This document shows, piece after piece, positions 35,387-44,760 of a stretch of DNA of 64,000 bases. The stretch is from Homoserinibacter sp. GY 40078 (GTDB taxonomy: Bacteria; Actinomycetota; Actinomycetes; Actinomycetales; Microbacteriaceae). The stretch lies in contig NZ_VRTZ01000001.1 of the NCBI RefSeq assembly GCF_008017545.1, forward strand, positions 558,001 through 622,000, given 5' to 3'. The position numbers and the translations under genes are program-made. The stretch's first letter is position 1, and each line of letters opens with the position of its first letter. Under the pieces are notes generated by a model. The model was not told the DNA's origin. It searched no databases and saw only the letters and a list, made by a program, of their open reading frames with translations.

Positions 35387-35448
35387 GCTTCACTCGAATT
35401 ACACGCGTGTGATTCTTTTCACACTGTGGATGAGGCTGTGGAGAACCG

Positions 35449-36384
35449 TCAGAACGAGCCCACGCTGGCGAGCACCGTGATCGCCGCAAGAGAACCCGCA
35501 CCCGCCGCGATGATGAGGTACGGCGTCGACGGCCGCGAGCGCGGGCGGTCCTCGTAGAAGTTGAGCAGATAGGTCGCCCCGGCTCCGGCGAGGAGCCCGC
35601 CGAGGATGAGCGGCAGGCTGCCTCCCCCGAGCGCGATGTTGATTGCCAGGTTGAGCGCCAGGATCACAAGCACCTGCGTGCGTGCCGGCGGATACGACCA
35701 CATCAGCACCGCGTAGGAGCCGAACAGGCCGAAGAGTCCCGCACCGAGCCCGACGGCGGATCCGTTGAAGAGGAGTTGCGCGGATGCTCCCACCACCGCT
35801 GCAGCCGCGAAGACCGTGAGGAAGCGTGTGCGACCCAGCGTGCGCTCGACCGACGGCGCGAACAGCATCCAGAAGAACAGGCTGATCGCGAACAGCAGGA
35901 TGCCCGAGAAGCTCGCCGCCGCGAAGTAGGTGAACGAGAAGGTCGCGAACCGCCAGATCTGCCAGGCGGTTTCGGGGAACGCCGCCAGATATGCCACCGG
36001 CAAGTTGCCGGTGAAGAGCCCGACGACCCAGAGCACAACGGCGACACCCGCGAACACCCAGCTCAGCGGCGGGGCCTCACCGCCGGGGCGGAGAAGCTCC
36101 GAGATCCGGCCGGTGACACCCGAGGTCGGTTGGGCCGCCGGGCGGGGCCGACGGCTCGAGGTGCGCTTGCGCGCGGGCTTGCCGCCCGTGGGATTCCACT
36201 GAACCGAACCGCCCGCTTCGCGCACGCACTCCGGGCACTGCACGCCCACGGGAGCGAGGATCTGGCACTCCGCGCAGATGGTCCGTCCGCAGCGCTGGCA
36301 CAGCACCCAGCTCTGACGGTCGGGATGGCGGTAGCAGACCGAAGGATCTTCGTCGACCTGCTCGCCGAAACGGGGTGAGCTCAC
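35449..36384 (-). CDS. Rhomboid-like membrane protein lacking catalytic residues
   Basis: A 311-residue protein with a B-box-like zinc-binding N-terminus (residues 17-53: cysteine pairs in CYRHP, CQRC, CAEC and CPEC) typical of actinobacterial rhomboids, then about six transmembrane helices. The rhomboid layout is evident from ERTLGRTRFL and GLFGLFGSY. However, the serine motif GxSG is replaced by GLGA (residues 212-215; Gly at the nucleophile position), the histidine ahead of LGGLLAG is replaced by Ile260, and the early HxxxN helix has no His or Asn. It is therefore probably not a protease. The GTG start overlaps the ppiA stop by 4 bp. Confidence 0.85.
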   Translation of the reverse strand: MSSPRFGEQVDEDPSVCYRHPDRQSWVLCQRCGRTICAECQILAPVGVQCPECVREAGGSVQWNPTGGKPARKRTSSRRPRPAAQPTSGVTGRISELLRPGGEAPPLSWVFAGVAVVLWVVGLFTGNLPVAYLAAFPETAWQIWRFATFSFTYFAAASFSGILLFAISLFFWMLFAPSVERTLGRTRFLTVFAAAAVVGASAQLLFNGSAVGLGAGLFGLFGSYAVLMWSYPPARTQVLVILALNLAINIALGGGSLPLILGGLLAGAGATYLLNFYEDRPRSRPSTPYLIIAAGAGSLAAITVLASVGSF

Positions 36385-36920
36385 AGGACCTCGACGTCGA
36401 CGCCGGTGATCACGACATCCTCCAGCGGCTTGTCACGGCCGTCGGTGGGCACCTGCTCGATCGCGTCGACGACCCGCTTGGAGTCGTCGTCTGCAACCTC
36501 GCCGAAGATGGTGTGCTTGCCGGTCAACCACGGGGTCGGCACGGTCGTGATGAAGAACTGCGAGCCGTTGGTGCCGCGGCCCATCTGCTTGCCGGCGTTG
36601 GCCATGGCGAGCAGGTACGGGGTCGAGAACGCGAGCTCCGGGTGGATCTCGTCGTCGAACTGGTAGCCGGGGCCGCCGATTCCCTGCCCGAGCGGGTCGC
36701 CGCCCTGCAGCATGAAGTCCTTGATGATGCGGTGGAAGATCACGCCGTCGTAGAGCGGGGCGGTCGAGACCTCGCCCGAAGCGGGGTGCTTCCACTCGCG
36801 CGCGCCGGTCGCGAGGCCGACGAAGTTGTCGACCGTGACGGGCGCGTGGTTGCCGAACAGATTGACCTTGATGTCGCCGTGGTTCGTGTGGATGGTGGCG
36901 ACAGCGGTGGGAAGAGGCAT
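36381..36920 (-). CDS. ppiA: Peptidyl-prolyl cis-trans isomerase (cyclophilin)
   Basis: A 179-residue cytoplasmic cyclophilin. Key active-site stretches are FHRIIKDFMLQGGDP (catalytic Arg and Gln), the GTNGSQFFIT motif, and HTIFGEV. It accelerates proline isomerisation in protein folding. There is no signal peptide. The position between the rhomboid-like gene and the divergent unknown gene is the standard order near the actinobacterial origin. Confidence 0.95.
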   Translation of the reverse strand: MPLPTAVATIHTNHGDIKVNLFGNHAPVTVDNFVGLATGAREWKHPASGEVSTAPLYDGVIFHRIIKDFMLQGGDPLGQGIGGPGYQFDDEIHPELAFSTPYLLAMANAGKQMGRGTNGSQFFITTVPTPWLTGKHTIFGEVADDDSKRVVDAIEQVPTDGRDKPLEDVVITGVDVEVL

Positions 36921-36987
36921 TGGGCCATTGTTTCACAAGGGGACCGTGGCAGGATGGGAGGACGCCGAGCCGCACACGGAGGTCGCG

Positions 36988-37572
36988 ATGACACTGTCCC
37001 GCACGCGCAAGAAGGAGCTCAAGAAGCTCAAGCGTTCGGCCGACGAGCTTTGGGGGGAGCAGCGCGAGGCGCTGGAGCACGCCACCCAGGTGCTGCGTGA
37101 GGCCACCCGCCAGGCGAATGCCCTCGCCCGCGAGGAGGTCGCCCCGAGGGTGACGGGGGCCTACACCGAGCACGTGCAGCCGGTCGTCGCCACCGGCATC
37201 GCCGGCGCCAGGTCGGCGAGCTCCGCCGTCAAGGACAAGGTCGCGAACGACGTGATCCCGGCCCTGTCGGGCGCGGTGGGATCCGCGATGGCGGTCATCG
37301 AGGCGGTGCGCGATCCTCGCGTCCGCGACGTCGTCCGCTCGGCCGCGCGCTCCGGGAGCAAGACGGTGGCGAAGTTCTCGCCCGCACCCGCGAAGAAGAC
37401 CGGCCCCGGACCGGGCACGTTCATCCTCATCGGACTCGGCGTCGTCGCTGCCGCGGGCGTGGCCTACGCCGCGTGGCAGACGCTCCGCGCCGACGAGGAT
37501 CTGTGGATCGAAGACCTCGCGGATGTGGGCGCGGTCGACGTGTCCGACGACGATTCCGACGACGACTTCTAG
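36988..37572 (+). CDS. Conserved membrane-associated protein of unknown function
   Basis: A 194-residue protein. A Lys-rich start (TRKKELKKLKR) leads into a long Ala/Glu-rich amphipathic helical region (about 10-130), probably coiled coil, then a Pro/Lys linker, one transmembrane helix at about 146-168 (FILIGLGVVAAAGVAYAAW) and an acidic tail rich in Asp at the C-terminus. The GGAGG Shine-Dalgarno sequence 7 bp before the ATG at 36988 decides the start over a longer frame. Proteins of this build occur next to ppiA in related actinobacteria; no function is known. Confidence 0.8.
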   Translation: MTLSRTRKKELKKLKRSADELWGEQREALEHATQVLREATRQANALAREEVAPRVTGAYTEHVQPVVATGIAGARSASSAVKDKVANDVIPALSGAVGSAMAVIEAVRDPRVRDVVRSAARSGSKTVAKFSPAPAKKTGPGPGTFILIGLGVVAAAGVAYAAWQTLRADEDLWIEDLADVGAVDVSDDDSDDDF

Positions 37573-37575
37573 GTC

Positions 37576-37959
37576 ATGCGCCGCGGGCTGGGTCGTGGTC
37601 TGCGGGCAGCGCTGCTGCTCGTGACCTCGATCGGGCTCGCGCTAGGTCTCGCGACCACGGCGACCTGCGACCCGCCGACAGACACGACGAGCTTCGATGT
37701 GATCTGTCTCAGCGTGCTCGGGGAGCAGACGGCATCCGCGGGCGCCGTCGACGCCGAGCACGCCGCGGGCGGGATCGCCGCGACGATCGCGGGGCTCCTG
37801 TTCGTCGTGCTGATGCTCGCGCTGCTGCGTCCGACGGCGTGGCTGCTGCGGGTCGCGGGGCTTCCGCATCCGCCGGCGCCCTCGGCCAGCGGAGAGCTCC
37901 TGACCGCGCGGGCTCCCTCGCGGCCCCTCCTGCTCACCCTGTCGGTCATCCGGATCTGA
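37576..37959 (+). CDS. Small membrane protein of unknown function
   Basis: A 127-residue protein with a basic N-terminus, a first hydrophobic segment (about 9-28) that is a signal anchor or signal peptide, an extracytoplasmic loop with two cysteines (TCDPP and ICLS), and a second transmembrane helix (about 66-88), followed by a cytoplasmic tail. It starts 3 bp after the previous gene, implying cotranscription. Not recognised as a known family. Confidence 0.7.
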   Translation: MRRGLGRGLRAALLLVTSIGLALGLATTATCDPPTDTTSFDVICLSVLGEQTASAGAVDAEHAAGGIAATIAGLLFVVLMLALLRPTAWLLRVAGLPHPPAPSASGELLTARAPSRPLLLTLSVIRI

Positions 37960-38024
37960 TCGGCCGGGTCGCCTCGCGACCCGACTCGCCGAACACACAT
38001 CCCATCGACTGACAGGAGTCACCC

Positions 38025-38687
38025 ATGTCCGCTGTGCGCACCTCGCGCTCCACCCGTGCCGTCGTCATCGTCACGGCCGTCCTTCTCGTGGCGATCGCCG
38101 CCGTGATCATCGCGCTCGTCGCGACCCGAACGCCCGCTTCTTCTCCGGCATCCGCGCCGGTCGACGACACCTCGCTCATCGGCGACGCACCCCTCTTTCT
38201 CGCGGAGGGGGAGTCGCTCGTACTCGTCGAGTTCGGCGACTACCAGTGCCCCTCGTGCCAAGCACTGGCGCCCGCCGTCGCCTCCCTCGAGACCGAGTTC
38301 CCCGATCAGGTGACCGTCGTGTACCGGCATTTCCCGCTCCCGCAGCACGCGCACGCGATCGACGCCGCACTCGCTGCGGAGGCCGCCGCCGCGCAGGGAC
38401 GGTTCGTCGAGATGCACGAGGCGCTGTACGCGTCGCAGGCCGAGTGGTCCGAGCTCGACGACGCCGCCCCCGCGTTCCGGGCGATCGCCGAGCAGCTGGG
38501 TCTCGACCTCGATCGCTACGACGCCGATGTGGCCGACCCCGACACCCGGGCGCGGGTGGAGGCCGACGCCGCAGCCGGTGACGCGGCAGGGGTCTCGTCC
38601 ACGCCGACCTTCTTCCTCGAGGGCGAGAAGCTCGAGCTGCAGAAGATCACCGATCTGCGCGACGCGGTCGCCGCAGCGCTCGGCTGA
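38025..38687 (+). CDS. DsbA-family thiol oxidoreductase (membrane-anchored)
   Basis: A 220-residue thioredoxin-fold protein. A transmembrane anchor (about 12-34) is followed by an extracytoplasmic domain with the active-site CPSC (C75-C78) in EFGDYQCPSCQ, the DsbA-type alpha-helical insertion, and the cis-proline loop SSTPTFF. It probably forms disulfides in exported proteins. An AGGAG Shine-Dalgarno sequence precedes the ATG. The neighbouring 127-residue membrane protein with two extracytoplasmic cysteines might be a client or partner. It converges with the DUF5107 gene across 18 bp. Confidence 0.9.
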   Translation: MSAVRTSRSTRAVVIVTAVLLVAIAAVIIALVATRTPASSPASAPVDDTSLIGDAPLFLAEGESLVLVEFGDYQCPSCQALAPAVASLETEFPDQVTVVYRHFPLPQHAHAIDAALAAEAAAAQGRFVEMHEALYASQAEWSELDDAAPAFRAIAEQLGLDLDRYDADVADPDTRARVEADAAAGDAAGVSSTPTFFLEGEKLELQKITDLRDAVAAALG

Positions 38688-38705
38688 GGACGCCCCGGGC
38701 GGGCG

Positions 38706-41651
38706 TCACTCACCCTCCGTCTCGCGGGTGAAGAGCAGCAGATCGGGAAGGCTCGTCGCGAAGTAATCGGTGGTACCGTCGTCGCGCACGGCCGCCGGGG
38801 CCGCGAAGCGGGGCCGGGTCTCACCGAGAGTGGGCGGCGGGTCCACCTGCGGCAATCCGAGCGCGGCGCGCGCGGCATCCCACGCGGCGAGCGCGCGGCC
38901 CTCGCCCCCCTCCCACGGATGGAACGGACGGCGCGCCAGCACTTCGAACGCCTCGGCCGCCCGGCCCTCGGCGATCAGGAGGTCGAGGTACTCGATCGTG
39001 AAGTCGTCGCGCGTGAGCACCAGCTCGCGAGCCGCATCCAGACGCTCAAGCCGGTCGGCGGCACTTCGCCCCGTTCGCGCCGCGAGCTGGTCGAGCTCGA
39101 AGAGCAGCCGCGCGTCGTGCGGGGCGAGCGAGATGGCCTGCTCGTAGTGGCGCCAGGCGAGGTCGTCGTCGTGGGTCACCGTGTACGCCGCGAATCCGGC
39201 GTTGCGCAGGAGCACCGGGTCCTCGAGGCCGAGCGCGACCGCGCGCTCCCACAGGTCGCGGGCCTCGCCGCGGCGTCCGTGTGCGTAGAGCAGGGAACCG
39301 AGCAGCAGGTGCGCGACGGCGTCGTCCGGTTCCGCGTCGATCGCCGCGACGAGAGCGTCATGCGCGTCGAGGCCGGCGGGGAAGGCGAGCATCCGATCCG
39401 CCTCACGAGCGGCCGCGCGCCGAGCGGTCGCCGCATCCGCGTCGCCGTTCCGGTCGAGCAGCTCGGCGACCAGGTAGTGCGCGAGCGGCACAGGGTTCCC
39501 CGACCCGTCTGCGCCCGCCTCCACGACCGCGTCGAGCATCCGCACGGCGTCCGCCGTCTCGCCCATGTCGCGCAGATCGAGCGCGATGTCGAGCAGGAGC
39601 CCCGAGCCCACGACCTCCTGACCGGCCAGCATCCGGAGGGTCGCGTCGAGCGGGTCGGCCGCGAGCGCCGCCCGAAGCACCCGCTGGGCTGCATCATGCT
39701 CGCCGTGCCGACGGAGCAGTACCGCGCGGAGGGCGGCGCGGCGAGGGTCCGATCCGACCACGCCGTCGAGGGTGTCGAGCACACGGAGCGCGGCACGGTT
39801 GCGATGCCGCCGCGCGAGCGAACGGGCGAGCTCGAGGCCCGCGGCCGGCGCCCAGGTGCCGTCCCATCCGGCCTTGCCGAAGGCCGCCTCCGCCTCGGCA
39901 ATCCGCCCCAGGCGGCAGAGCGCCAGACCGGCGAGATAGAAGCCCTCGGCGTCGACGGGGTTCGCATTGCGTCGCGTGAGGCGTTCCATCGCGCGCTCGA
40001 CGTGGGCGAGCGCCACCTCGTAGCGCCCGGCGCGGTACGCCCGATCGGCGACCGCGAGGTTGGTGCGCACGTCGCCCGGGTCGCGTTCAAGAGCCGCCGA
40101 CCAGTAGCTCATCGGCGAGCGGGTGGGGTGGCGGTACTGGGTGAGGTGCAGTCCCGTGAGATAGAGCTCCTCGACGGTCGCGATCTCGGAGGGCGCGGCG
40201 GGTTCGGTCGCCATCCACGGCTCGTCGTCGTTCGCATCGACGGGCGCCCACCGCACGAGAAGGGTGCCGTGTGCATCCCGTACCTCTACCGCGAGGCTCG
40301 GTGACGCGGGCGCTTCCTCCGCCGCCACCTCGGCGACTTCGCCGGGCGCGAGATCGAGCGTCCGCGACTCCAGCACCTTCGCGCCGTCGAGGATGCGCAC
40401 GACCGCGCCGGCCTGCACCGAGGTCGCGGCGACGCGCGCGCGGACCCCGGCGCTGCGATCCACGTGCACCGCGGCATCCGGGGTCGCCTGGTGAGCCGGA
40501 CCGATCGCGGGGATCGGATACCAGTACTGCGAGAAGACCTTCGTCTCGCCGGGCAGCAGCCAGCTGAAGTCGGGCTGGTTGTCGGTGTAGACACCCGCCA
40601 TGAGCTCGACGTACGGTCCGTCGCCGTCGGTCAGCTGCGCATCCCAGGCGTGGCCGAACGGGGCGTCGCCCCAGGTCCACTGCTTCTTGCCGGGCGACAG
40701 CCGCCGCTCGGCCCAGTGCACGAAGCCCGCGCCGGCTGCGTGGTCGTATCCGCCGAAGAAGTCGTCGTGGGTGTCGACGATCATGTACGAGGTCGGCACG
40801 GGGATGTTGCGGTAGAAGTCGAGGCGGTCCGCTCCCGGATGCTCGGCAGCGAGCTCCGGGTAGGGCACGTTGTAGTACGGGCGATCCGCGGTCGGGAATG
40901 CCGTCAGCGCGCGGCGGGCGTGGTCGGCGACGTAGCGGACGTCCTCGGGGAAGAACGACTGGTAGTCGTCGTGTACCCGCGCGGCGACGTTCGCCCACCA
41001 GAGGAACGTCTGCCGCTCGCTCGTGCGGTTGTGCAGGCGAACGACGAGCTCGATGACCGAGCTTTCCGGGCGCAGCCGCACCCCGTGCTGCGCAGACATG
41101 CGCGCGAACGGGTCGTGGTCGCCGCACCAGACGGTGACCGATCCGTCGGCGTCCTCCTCGATGACCGTCTCCACCGGCAGGTAGGTCGCCGGGCGGTGGT
41201 GCTGCGGCCAGTTGAATTCCACGCCGCCCGAGATCCACGGGCCCGCCAGCCCCACGAGGGCCGGCTTGATCACGTTGTTGCGGTAGAAGAAGTCGTAACC
41301 GGTGGTCTTGTCGTAGCCGATGTGGATCCGCCCGCCGAGCTCCGGCAGCACCACCACGCGCACGTAGGCGTTCTCGAGGTGAACGGCATCCCAGTCGCGC
41401 GCGTGCGGCTCGTCGGCGACGCTCTCGATGAACGGCAGCGGATACACCCTTCCGCTCGAGCCCTGATACACCCGGTGGTCGAGGAACATCGGGTACCTGC
41501 TCGGCTCCCCCGCCTCGTAGGTGCTGATGCGCAGCGGCTCGCGCCACGCGACCGCACCGCCCGCAGCGAGACGATCGGCGAGCTCGCCACCGGGTGCGGG
41601 CAGCACGATGAGGCTCGGATTCGAGCCGGGCTGAGTTGACTCGGTCGACAT
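38706..41651 (-). CDS. DUF5107 domain protein with C-terminal TPR repeats
   Basis: A 981-residue protein with no signal peptide. The N-terminal part (about 30-400) is DUF5107, with LPELGGRIHIGYDKTTGYDFFYRNNV-like order (PELGGRIHIGY, DFFYRNN, GGVEFNWPQHH), which resembles mutarotase-like carbohydrate-binding sandwiches. A beta-rich middle follows, and from about 500 to 940 come repeated TPR-like helices (ALAHVERAMERL, AEAEAAFGKAG, ARDLWERAVALG). DUF5107-TPR proteins occur in carbohydrate-use clusters, but the reaction is not established. It is the last gene of the operon headed by the AraC-linked binding protein and follows the cellulase-like gene by 29 bp. Confidence 0.85.
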   Translation of the reverse strand: MSTESTQPGSNPSLIVLPAPGGELADRLAAGGAVAWREPLRISTYEAGEPSRYPMFLDHRVYQGSSGRVYPLPFIESVADEPHARDWDAVHLENAYVRVVVLPELGGRIHIGYDKTTGYDFFYRNNVIKPALVGLAGPWISGGVEFNWPQHHRPATYLPVETVIEEDADGSVTVWCGDHDPFARMSAQHGVRLRPESSVIELVVRLHNRTSERQTFLWWANVAARVHDDYQSFFPEDVRYVADHARRALTAFPTADRPYYNVPYPELAAEHPGADRLDFYRNIPVPTSYMIVDTHDDFFGGYDHAAGAGFVHWAERRLSPGKKQWTWGDAPFGHAWDAQLTDGDGPYVELMAGVYTDNQPDFSWLLPGETKVFSQYWYPIPAIGPAHQATPDAAVHVDRSAGVRARVAATSVQAGAVVRILDGAKVLESRTLDLAPGEVAEVAAEEAPASPSLAVEVRDAHGTLLVRWAPVDANDDEPWMATEPAAPSEIATVEELYLTGLHLTQYRHPTRSPMSYWSAALERDPGDVRTNLAVADRAYRAGRYEVALAHVERAMERLTRRNANPVDAEGFYLAGLALCRLGRIAEAEAAFGKAGWDGTWAPAAGLELARSLARRHRNRAALRVLDTLDGVVGSDPRRAALRAVLLRRHGEHDAAQRVLRAALAADPLDATLRMLAGQEVVGSGLLLDIALDLRDMGETADAVRMLDAVVEAGADGSGNPVPLAHYLVAELLDRNGDADAATARRAAAREADRMLAFPAGLDAHDALVAAIDAEPDDAVAHLLLGSLLYAHGRRGEARDLWERAVALGLEDPVLLRNAGFAAYTVTHDDDLAWRHYEQAISLAPHDARLLFELDQLAARTGRSAADRLERLDAARELVLTRDDFTIEYLDLLIAEGRAAEAFEVLARRPFHPWEGGEGRALAAWDAARAALGLPQVDPPPTLGETRPRFAAPAAVRDDGTTDYFATSLPDLLLFTRETEGE

Positions 41652-41680
41652 GACGCAGGACCTTCGATTCGAGAGACGGA

Positions 41681-42955
41681 TCAGGCTTCGGCGATGAGGC
41701 GATTCATCGCGCGCTGCCAGTCGACGAGCGACCAGGACGGATGGTGGGGCGCGATGTTCGAGCCGAGGACGACGCCCCAGACACCCTCCGCGAGTGCGGT
41801 GCGGATGCCGTGCTCAGTGAGCGCGCGCCCCTCCTCGCTCTCCTCGAAGTCGCCGTGCAGGGGCGTGTAGCCCACCCACCCCTCGCCGATGACCACGGGC
41901 ACCTGGTGGAAGCGCGCCCAACGCGCGACGGCGATCACGCGGGACTCCACCTCGCGACGCATCATGAGGCGGTAGTCGCCGACGCGCTCGTGAAGCCAGC
42001 GGTCCCACGCCTCGACGTCGATCCAGTCGTAGCCATAGAGCATGCGATCCGAGACGACCGTCGCGCGATACTTCCATTCCGCCGCGCGTCCGTATTCGGA
42101 CAGCGGCGGGGCGTCGCGGCGCAGCATCTCCGCCAACGCGGGGTTGGGAAATCCCTCCTCGCCCGCGGCGCGGATGTCGAGCTCATCCTGCAGCGCGTCG
42201 AGCACCCCGTAGCAGTAGACGTGGAACTGCCCCGCGCCCAGGCTCTCGGGCACCTCGTACATCGACAGGTGCGGCGGCTTGCCGTAGCTGGCGGTCACGA
42301 GCAGGTCCGGATGGGCGGCGGCCAGCCGCGTCACCTCGGGCATGCCCTCCGCGAGCGGCGGCAGCAGCGAGAAGTCGACCTCGTTGTGCATCTCGACCAT
42401 CGCGATGAGGTCCCGATAGCCGGCGGCCGTGACGTCGTCGAGGAGCCGCAGCCACGAGTCGGCGAGCAGCGCGTACCGACGATCGTTCGGCACCTGGTCG
42501 ATCGCCTCGAACCATCGCGGCGAGGCGGCGAACGCCGGCGACTGCTGGTACTCCCAGCTGGAGAGGATCACCGACATGCCGGCGGCGCGCACCGCGGCGA
42601 GGAGCTCGAACAGACGCTCGCGGAGGTTCACGCGATATCCACCCGGCACGTCGTACCAGCGGGTGCGGCTGCCGACGAATCCGCCGGGGCTCGGCGCGCC
42701 CATCCCCTCGATCTCGAGGTCGGCGGCGAGGTCGTCGAGACCCAGCTCCCCATAGAGCAGCAGGGGGGCCGCGCAGATGCGCACCGTGGTGAACCCGCGT
42801 GATGCGGCCTCGGCGGTGACCCCCGCGAGATCGGCGTACGGTTCGCCGTCGCCCGCGCGGGTGTACCAGGAGAAGTCCCACAGCGAGATCGACAGGTGCC
42901 CGGGAAGGTGCTCCGGCGCGGGCCCCGTCAGGGAGCGGTTCACGTGGTGCGTCAT
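41681..42955 (-). CDS. Cellulase-like TIM-barrel protein (clan GH-A)
   Basis: A 424-residue cytoplasmic protein resembling the sugar-binding cellulase-like family. Signs of a GH-A barrel: SISLWDFSWY at the start, EMHNEVDF with Asn191-Glu192 as the expected acid/base pair, and VVIGEGWVGY with a Glu as the expected nucleophile near the C-terminal end of the barrel. It would hydrolyse a glycoside after import by the adjacent ABC transporter. Its start overlaps the permease stop by 4 bp. The substrate is unknown; there is no secretion signal, so large polymers are excluded. Confidence 0.83.
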   Translation of the reverse strand: MTHHVNRSLTGPAPEHLPGHLSISLWDFSWYTRAGDGEPYADLAGVTAEAASRGFTTVRICAAPLLLYGELGLDDLAADLEIEGMGAPSPGGFVGSRTRWYDVPGGYRVNLRERLFELLAAVRAAGMSVILSSWEYQQSPAFAASPRWFEAIDQVPNDRRYALLADSWLRLLDDVTAAGYRDLIAMVEMHNEVDFSLLPPLAEGMPEVTRLAAAHPDLLVTASYGKPPHLSMYEVPESLGAGQFHVYCYGVLDALQDELDIRAAGEEGFPNPALAEMLRRDAPPLSEYGRAAEWKYRATVVSDRMLYGYDWIDVEAWDRWLHERVGDYRLMMRREVESRVIAVARWARFHQVPVVIGEGWVGYTPLHGDFEESEEGRALTEHGIRTALAEGVWGVVLGSNIAPHHPSWSLVDWQRAMNRLIAEA

Positions 42956-43809
42956 CCCTTCGTCGCCCCCGCAGAGAGGTCGGCCCGCCAGAACCGCTGC
43001 ACCGCGATCATGAGCGCGACGAGCACGACGACCGAGACGGCGGATCCCGTGATCACGAGCTGCGTGAACAGCGGATCGCGTTGGGTCTGGCTGTTCCACA
43101 GGGTGAGGCCCAGCGTGACCGGGAAGGTCTTCTGGTTGTCGAGCATCACGAGGGGCAGGAGGAAGTTGTTCCAGATCGCCACGAACTGGAAGAGGAACAC
43201 GGTGATCGCCGCGGGCATCATCATCCGCACCGAGATCGAGCCGAAGATCCGCACGTCGCCGGCGCCGTCGATCCGCGCGGCCTCGATGACCTCGTCCGGA
43301 ACCGAGGCGTTCGCGTGGATGCGGGCGAGGTAGACCCCGAACGGGCTGACGAGGCTCGGCAGCAGCACCGACCAGGCGGTCCCGGTGATCCCCAGGGGGT
43401 TGAGGAGGAAGTAGAGGGGCAGGGCGACGATCGTCGCCGGGACGAGCACGCCGCCGAGCACGGCCGAGAACAGGAACTCGCGCCCGCGGAAGACGTACTT
43501 CGCGAAGCCGTATCCGCACGCGATCGCGAGGACTGTGGCGCCGAGGGCGCCGACACCCGCATAGAGGAGGCTGTTCAGCAGCCACACGCTGAAGATGCCG
43601 CCGTCCTGGGTGAACACGCGGCCGAGGTTCTCGATGGCCTGCGGGGTGTCCGAGAACCAGAGACCGAACGAGCTGTAGAGGTCGCTCGGCGACTTCGTGC
43701 CGGCGATCACCACCCAGACGATCGGGAGCAGGAAGTAGAGGGCGCTGATCACGAGGGCGCCGTTGACGACGATCCGGGCGCCGAGCCCCGCGGCGGGCTG
43801 CCTCACCAT
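42952..43809 (-). CDS. Sugar ABC transporter permease (CUT1, MalG type)
   Basis: A 285-residue membrane protein with six helices. The EAA loop EAARIDGAGDVRIFGSI is near residues 184-200, and the C-terminal LSAGATKG tail is typical of MalG-type permeases. It forms the channel with the MalF-type protein encoded upstream, with which it overlaps by 7 bp. No ATPase gene is in the operon. The start at 43809 was chosen at the family-consistent N-terminus; the longer frame is antisense noise. Confidence 0.92.
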   Translation of the reverse strand: MVRQPAAGLGARIVVNGALVISALYFLLPIVWVVIAGTKSPSDLYSSFGLWFSDTPQAIENLGRVFTQDGGIFSVWLLNSLLYAGVGALGATVLAIACGYGFAKYVFRGREFLFSAVLGGVLVPATIVALPLYFLLNPLGITGTAWSVLLPSLVSPFGVYLARIHANASVPDEVIEAARIDGAGDVRIFGSISVRMMMPAAITVFLFQFVAIWNNFLLPLVMLDNQKTFPVTLGLTLWNSQTQRDPLFTQLVITGSAVSVVVLVALMIAVQRFWRADLSAGATKG

Positions 43810-44705
43810 GCGCGGTTCTCCTTCCGGTTCACGAAGCGGAGGAAGCCGAACGAGAACGCGAACCCGATGAGCGCCACGATGACGGCCATCGCTGCGGCGA
43901 GGTTCGGGTTGCCCTGCGCGAAGGTCTGGTTGTAGGCGGCGAGGTTGGGCGTGAAGTCGGAGCTGATCGCCGTCGTCAGCGGACGCAGCACGAGCGGTTC
44001 GGCGAACAGTTGCAGCGTGCCGATGATCGTGAAGACGGTGACGAGGATGATCGACGGACGCAGCAGTGGCACCTTGATCTGCCAGGTGATCTGCCACTCG
44101 CCGGCGCCGTCGAGCTTCGCCGCCTCGAAGAGCTCGCGGGGGATCGACGAAAGCGACGCGAGCAGGATGTACATGTTGTAGCCCGCGAAGGTCCAGAGGG
44201 CGATGTTCGCGATGGCGAACAGCACTGTGTCAGACGAGAGCGGCGAGATGTCGATGCCGACACCGCCGAGCACCTGCAGGATCGGGCTCGTCGAGGGCAC
44301 GTAGAGGAAGCCCCACAGGATCGCGGCGATCACGCCCGGCACGGCGTACGGGGCGAAGGCGATCACCCGGAATGCCTTCCCGAACCGGGCGTGCGCGGAG
44401 TCGACGAGGAGGGCGAGACCCACCGCGGTGACCACCATGAGCGGCACCTCGATGAGCGAGAACAGCACGAGGCGTCCGAGGCTCTCGAGGAACGACGACG
44501 ACGTGAGCGCCGTCACGTAGTTCGAGAAGAAGACGAAGACCTCTTCGGGCGGGCCGAATCCGAGTCCCGACGACTTGACCGCGAAGAGACTCTCGACGAT
44601 CGCGTAGCCGATCGGCGCGACGAAGAAGAGGGCGAACATCACGAGGAATGGGGCGACGAACAGGACGATCGCGCCGCGGCTCTGGGTTCTGGTGGTGCTG
44701 CTCAT
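43803..44705 (-). CDS. Sugar ABC transporter permease (CUT1, MalF type)
   Basis: A 300-residue permease with six transmembrane helices; the first follows a short cytoplasmic start (TRTQSRGAIVLFVAPFL). The EAA loop EAAKLDGAGEWQITWQI is near residue 193. The protein pairs with the MalG-type permease downstream and the lipoprotein encoded 55 bp upstream to import a sugar or glycoside, powered by an ATPase encoded elsewhere, probably of the shared MsiK type. Confidence 0.92.
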   Translation of the reverse strand: MSSTTRTQSRGAIVLFVAPFLVMFALFFVAPIGYAIVESLFAVKSSGLGFGPPEEVFVFFSNYVTALTSSSFLESLGRLVLFSLIEVPLMVVTAVGLALLVDSAHARFGKAFRVIAFAPYAVPGVIAAILWGFLYVPSTSPILQVLGGVGIDISPLSSDTVLFAIANIALWTFAGYNMYILLASLSSIPRELFEAAKLDGAGEWQITWQIKVPLLRPSIILVTVFTIIGTLQLFAEPLVLRPLTTAISSDFTPNLAAYNQTFAQGNPNLAAAMAVIVALIGFAFSFGFLRFVNRKENRAW

Positions 44706-44760
44706 GTTGTTCCTCGGGAGGAGGACGCGGCGGAGGGCTCGGCCCCCCGCCGCGCCAGGG

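Noticed and set aside
35425-35445. TGTGGATGA and TGTGGAGAA, resembling two DnaA boxes
   Set aside because: Each differs from the TGTGGATAA consensus by one or more bases, there are only two, and the expected origin lies beyond recF outside the window.
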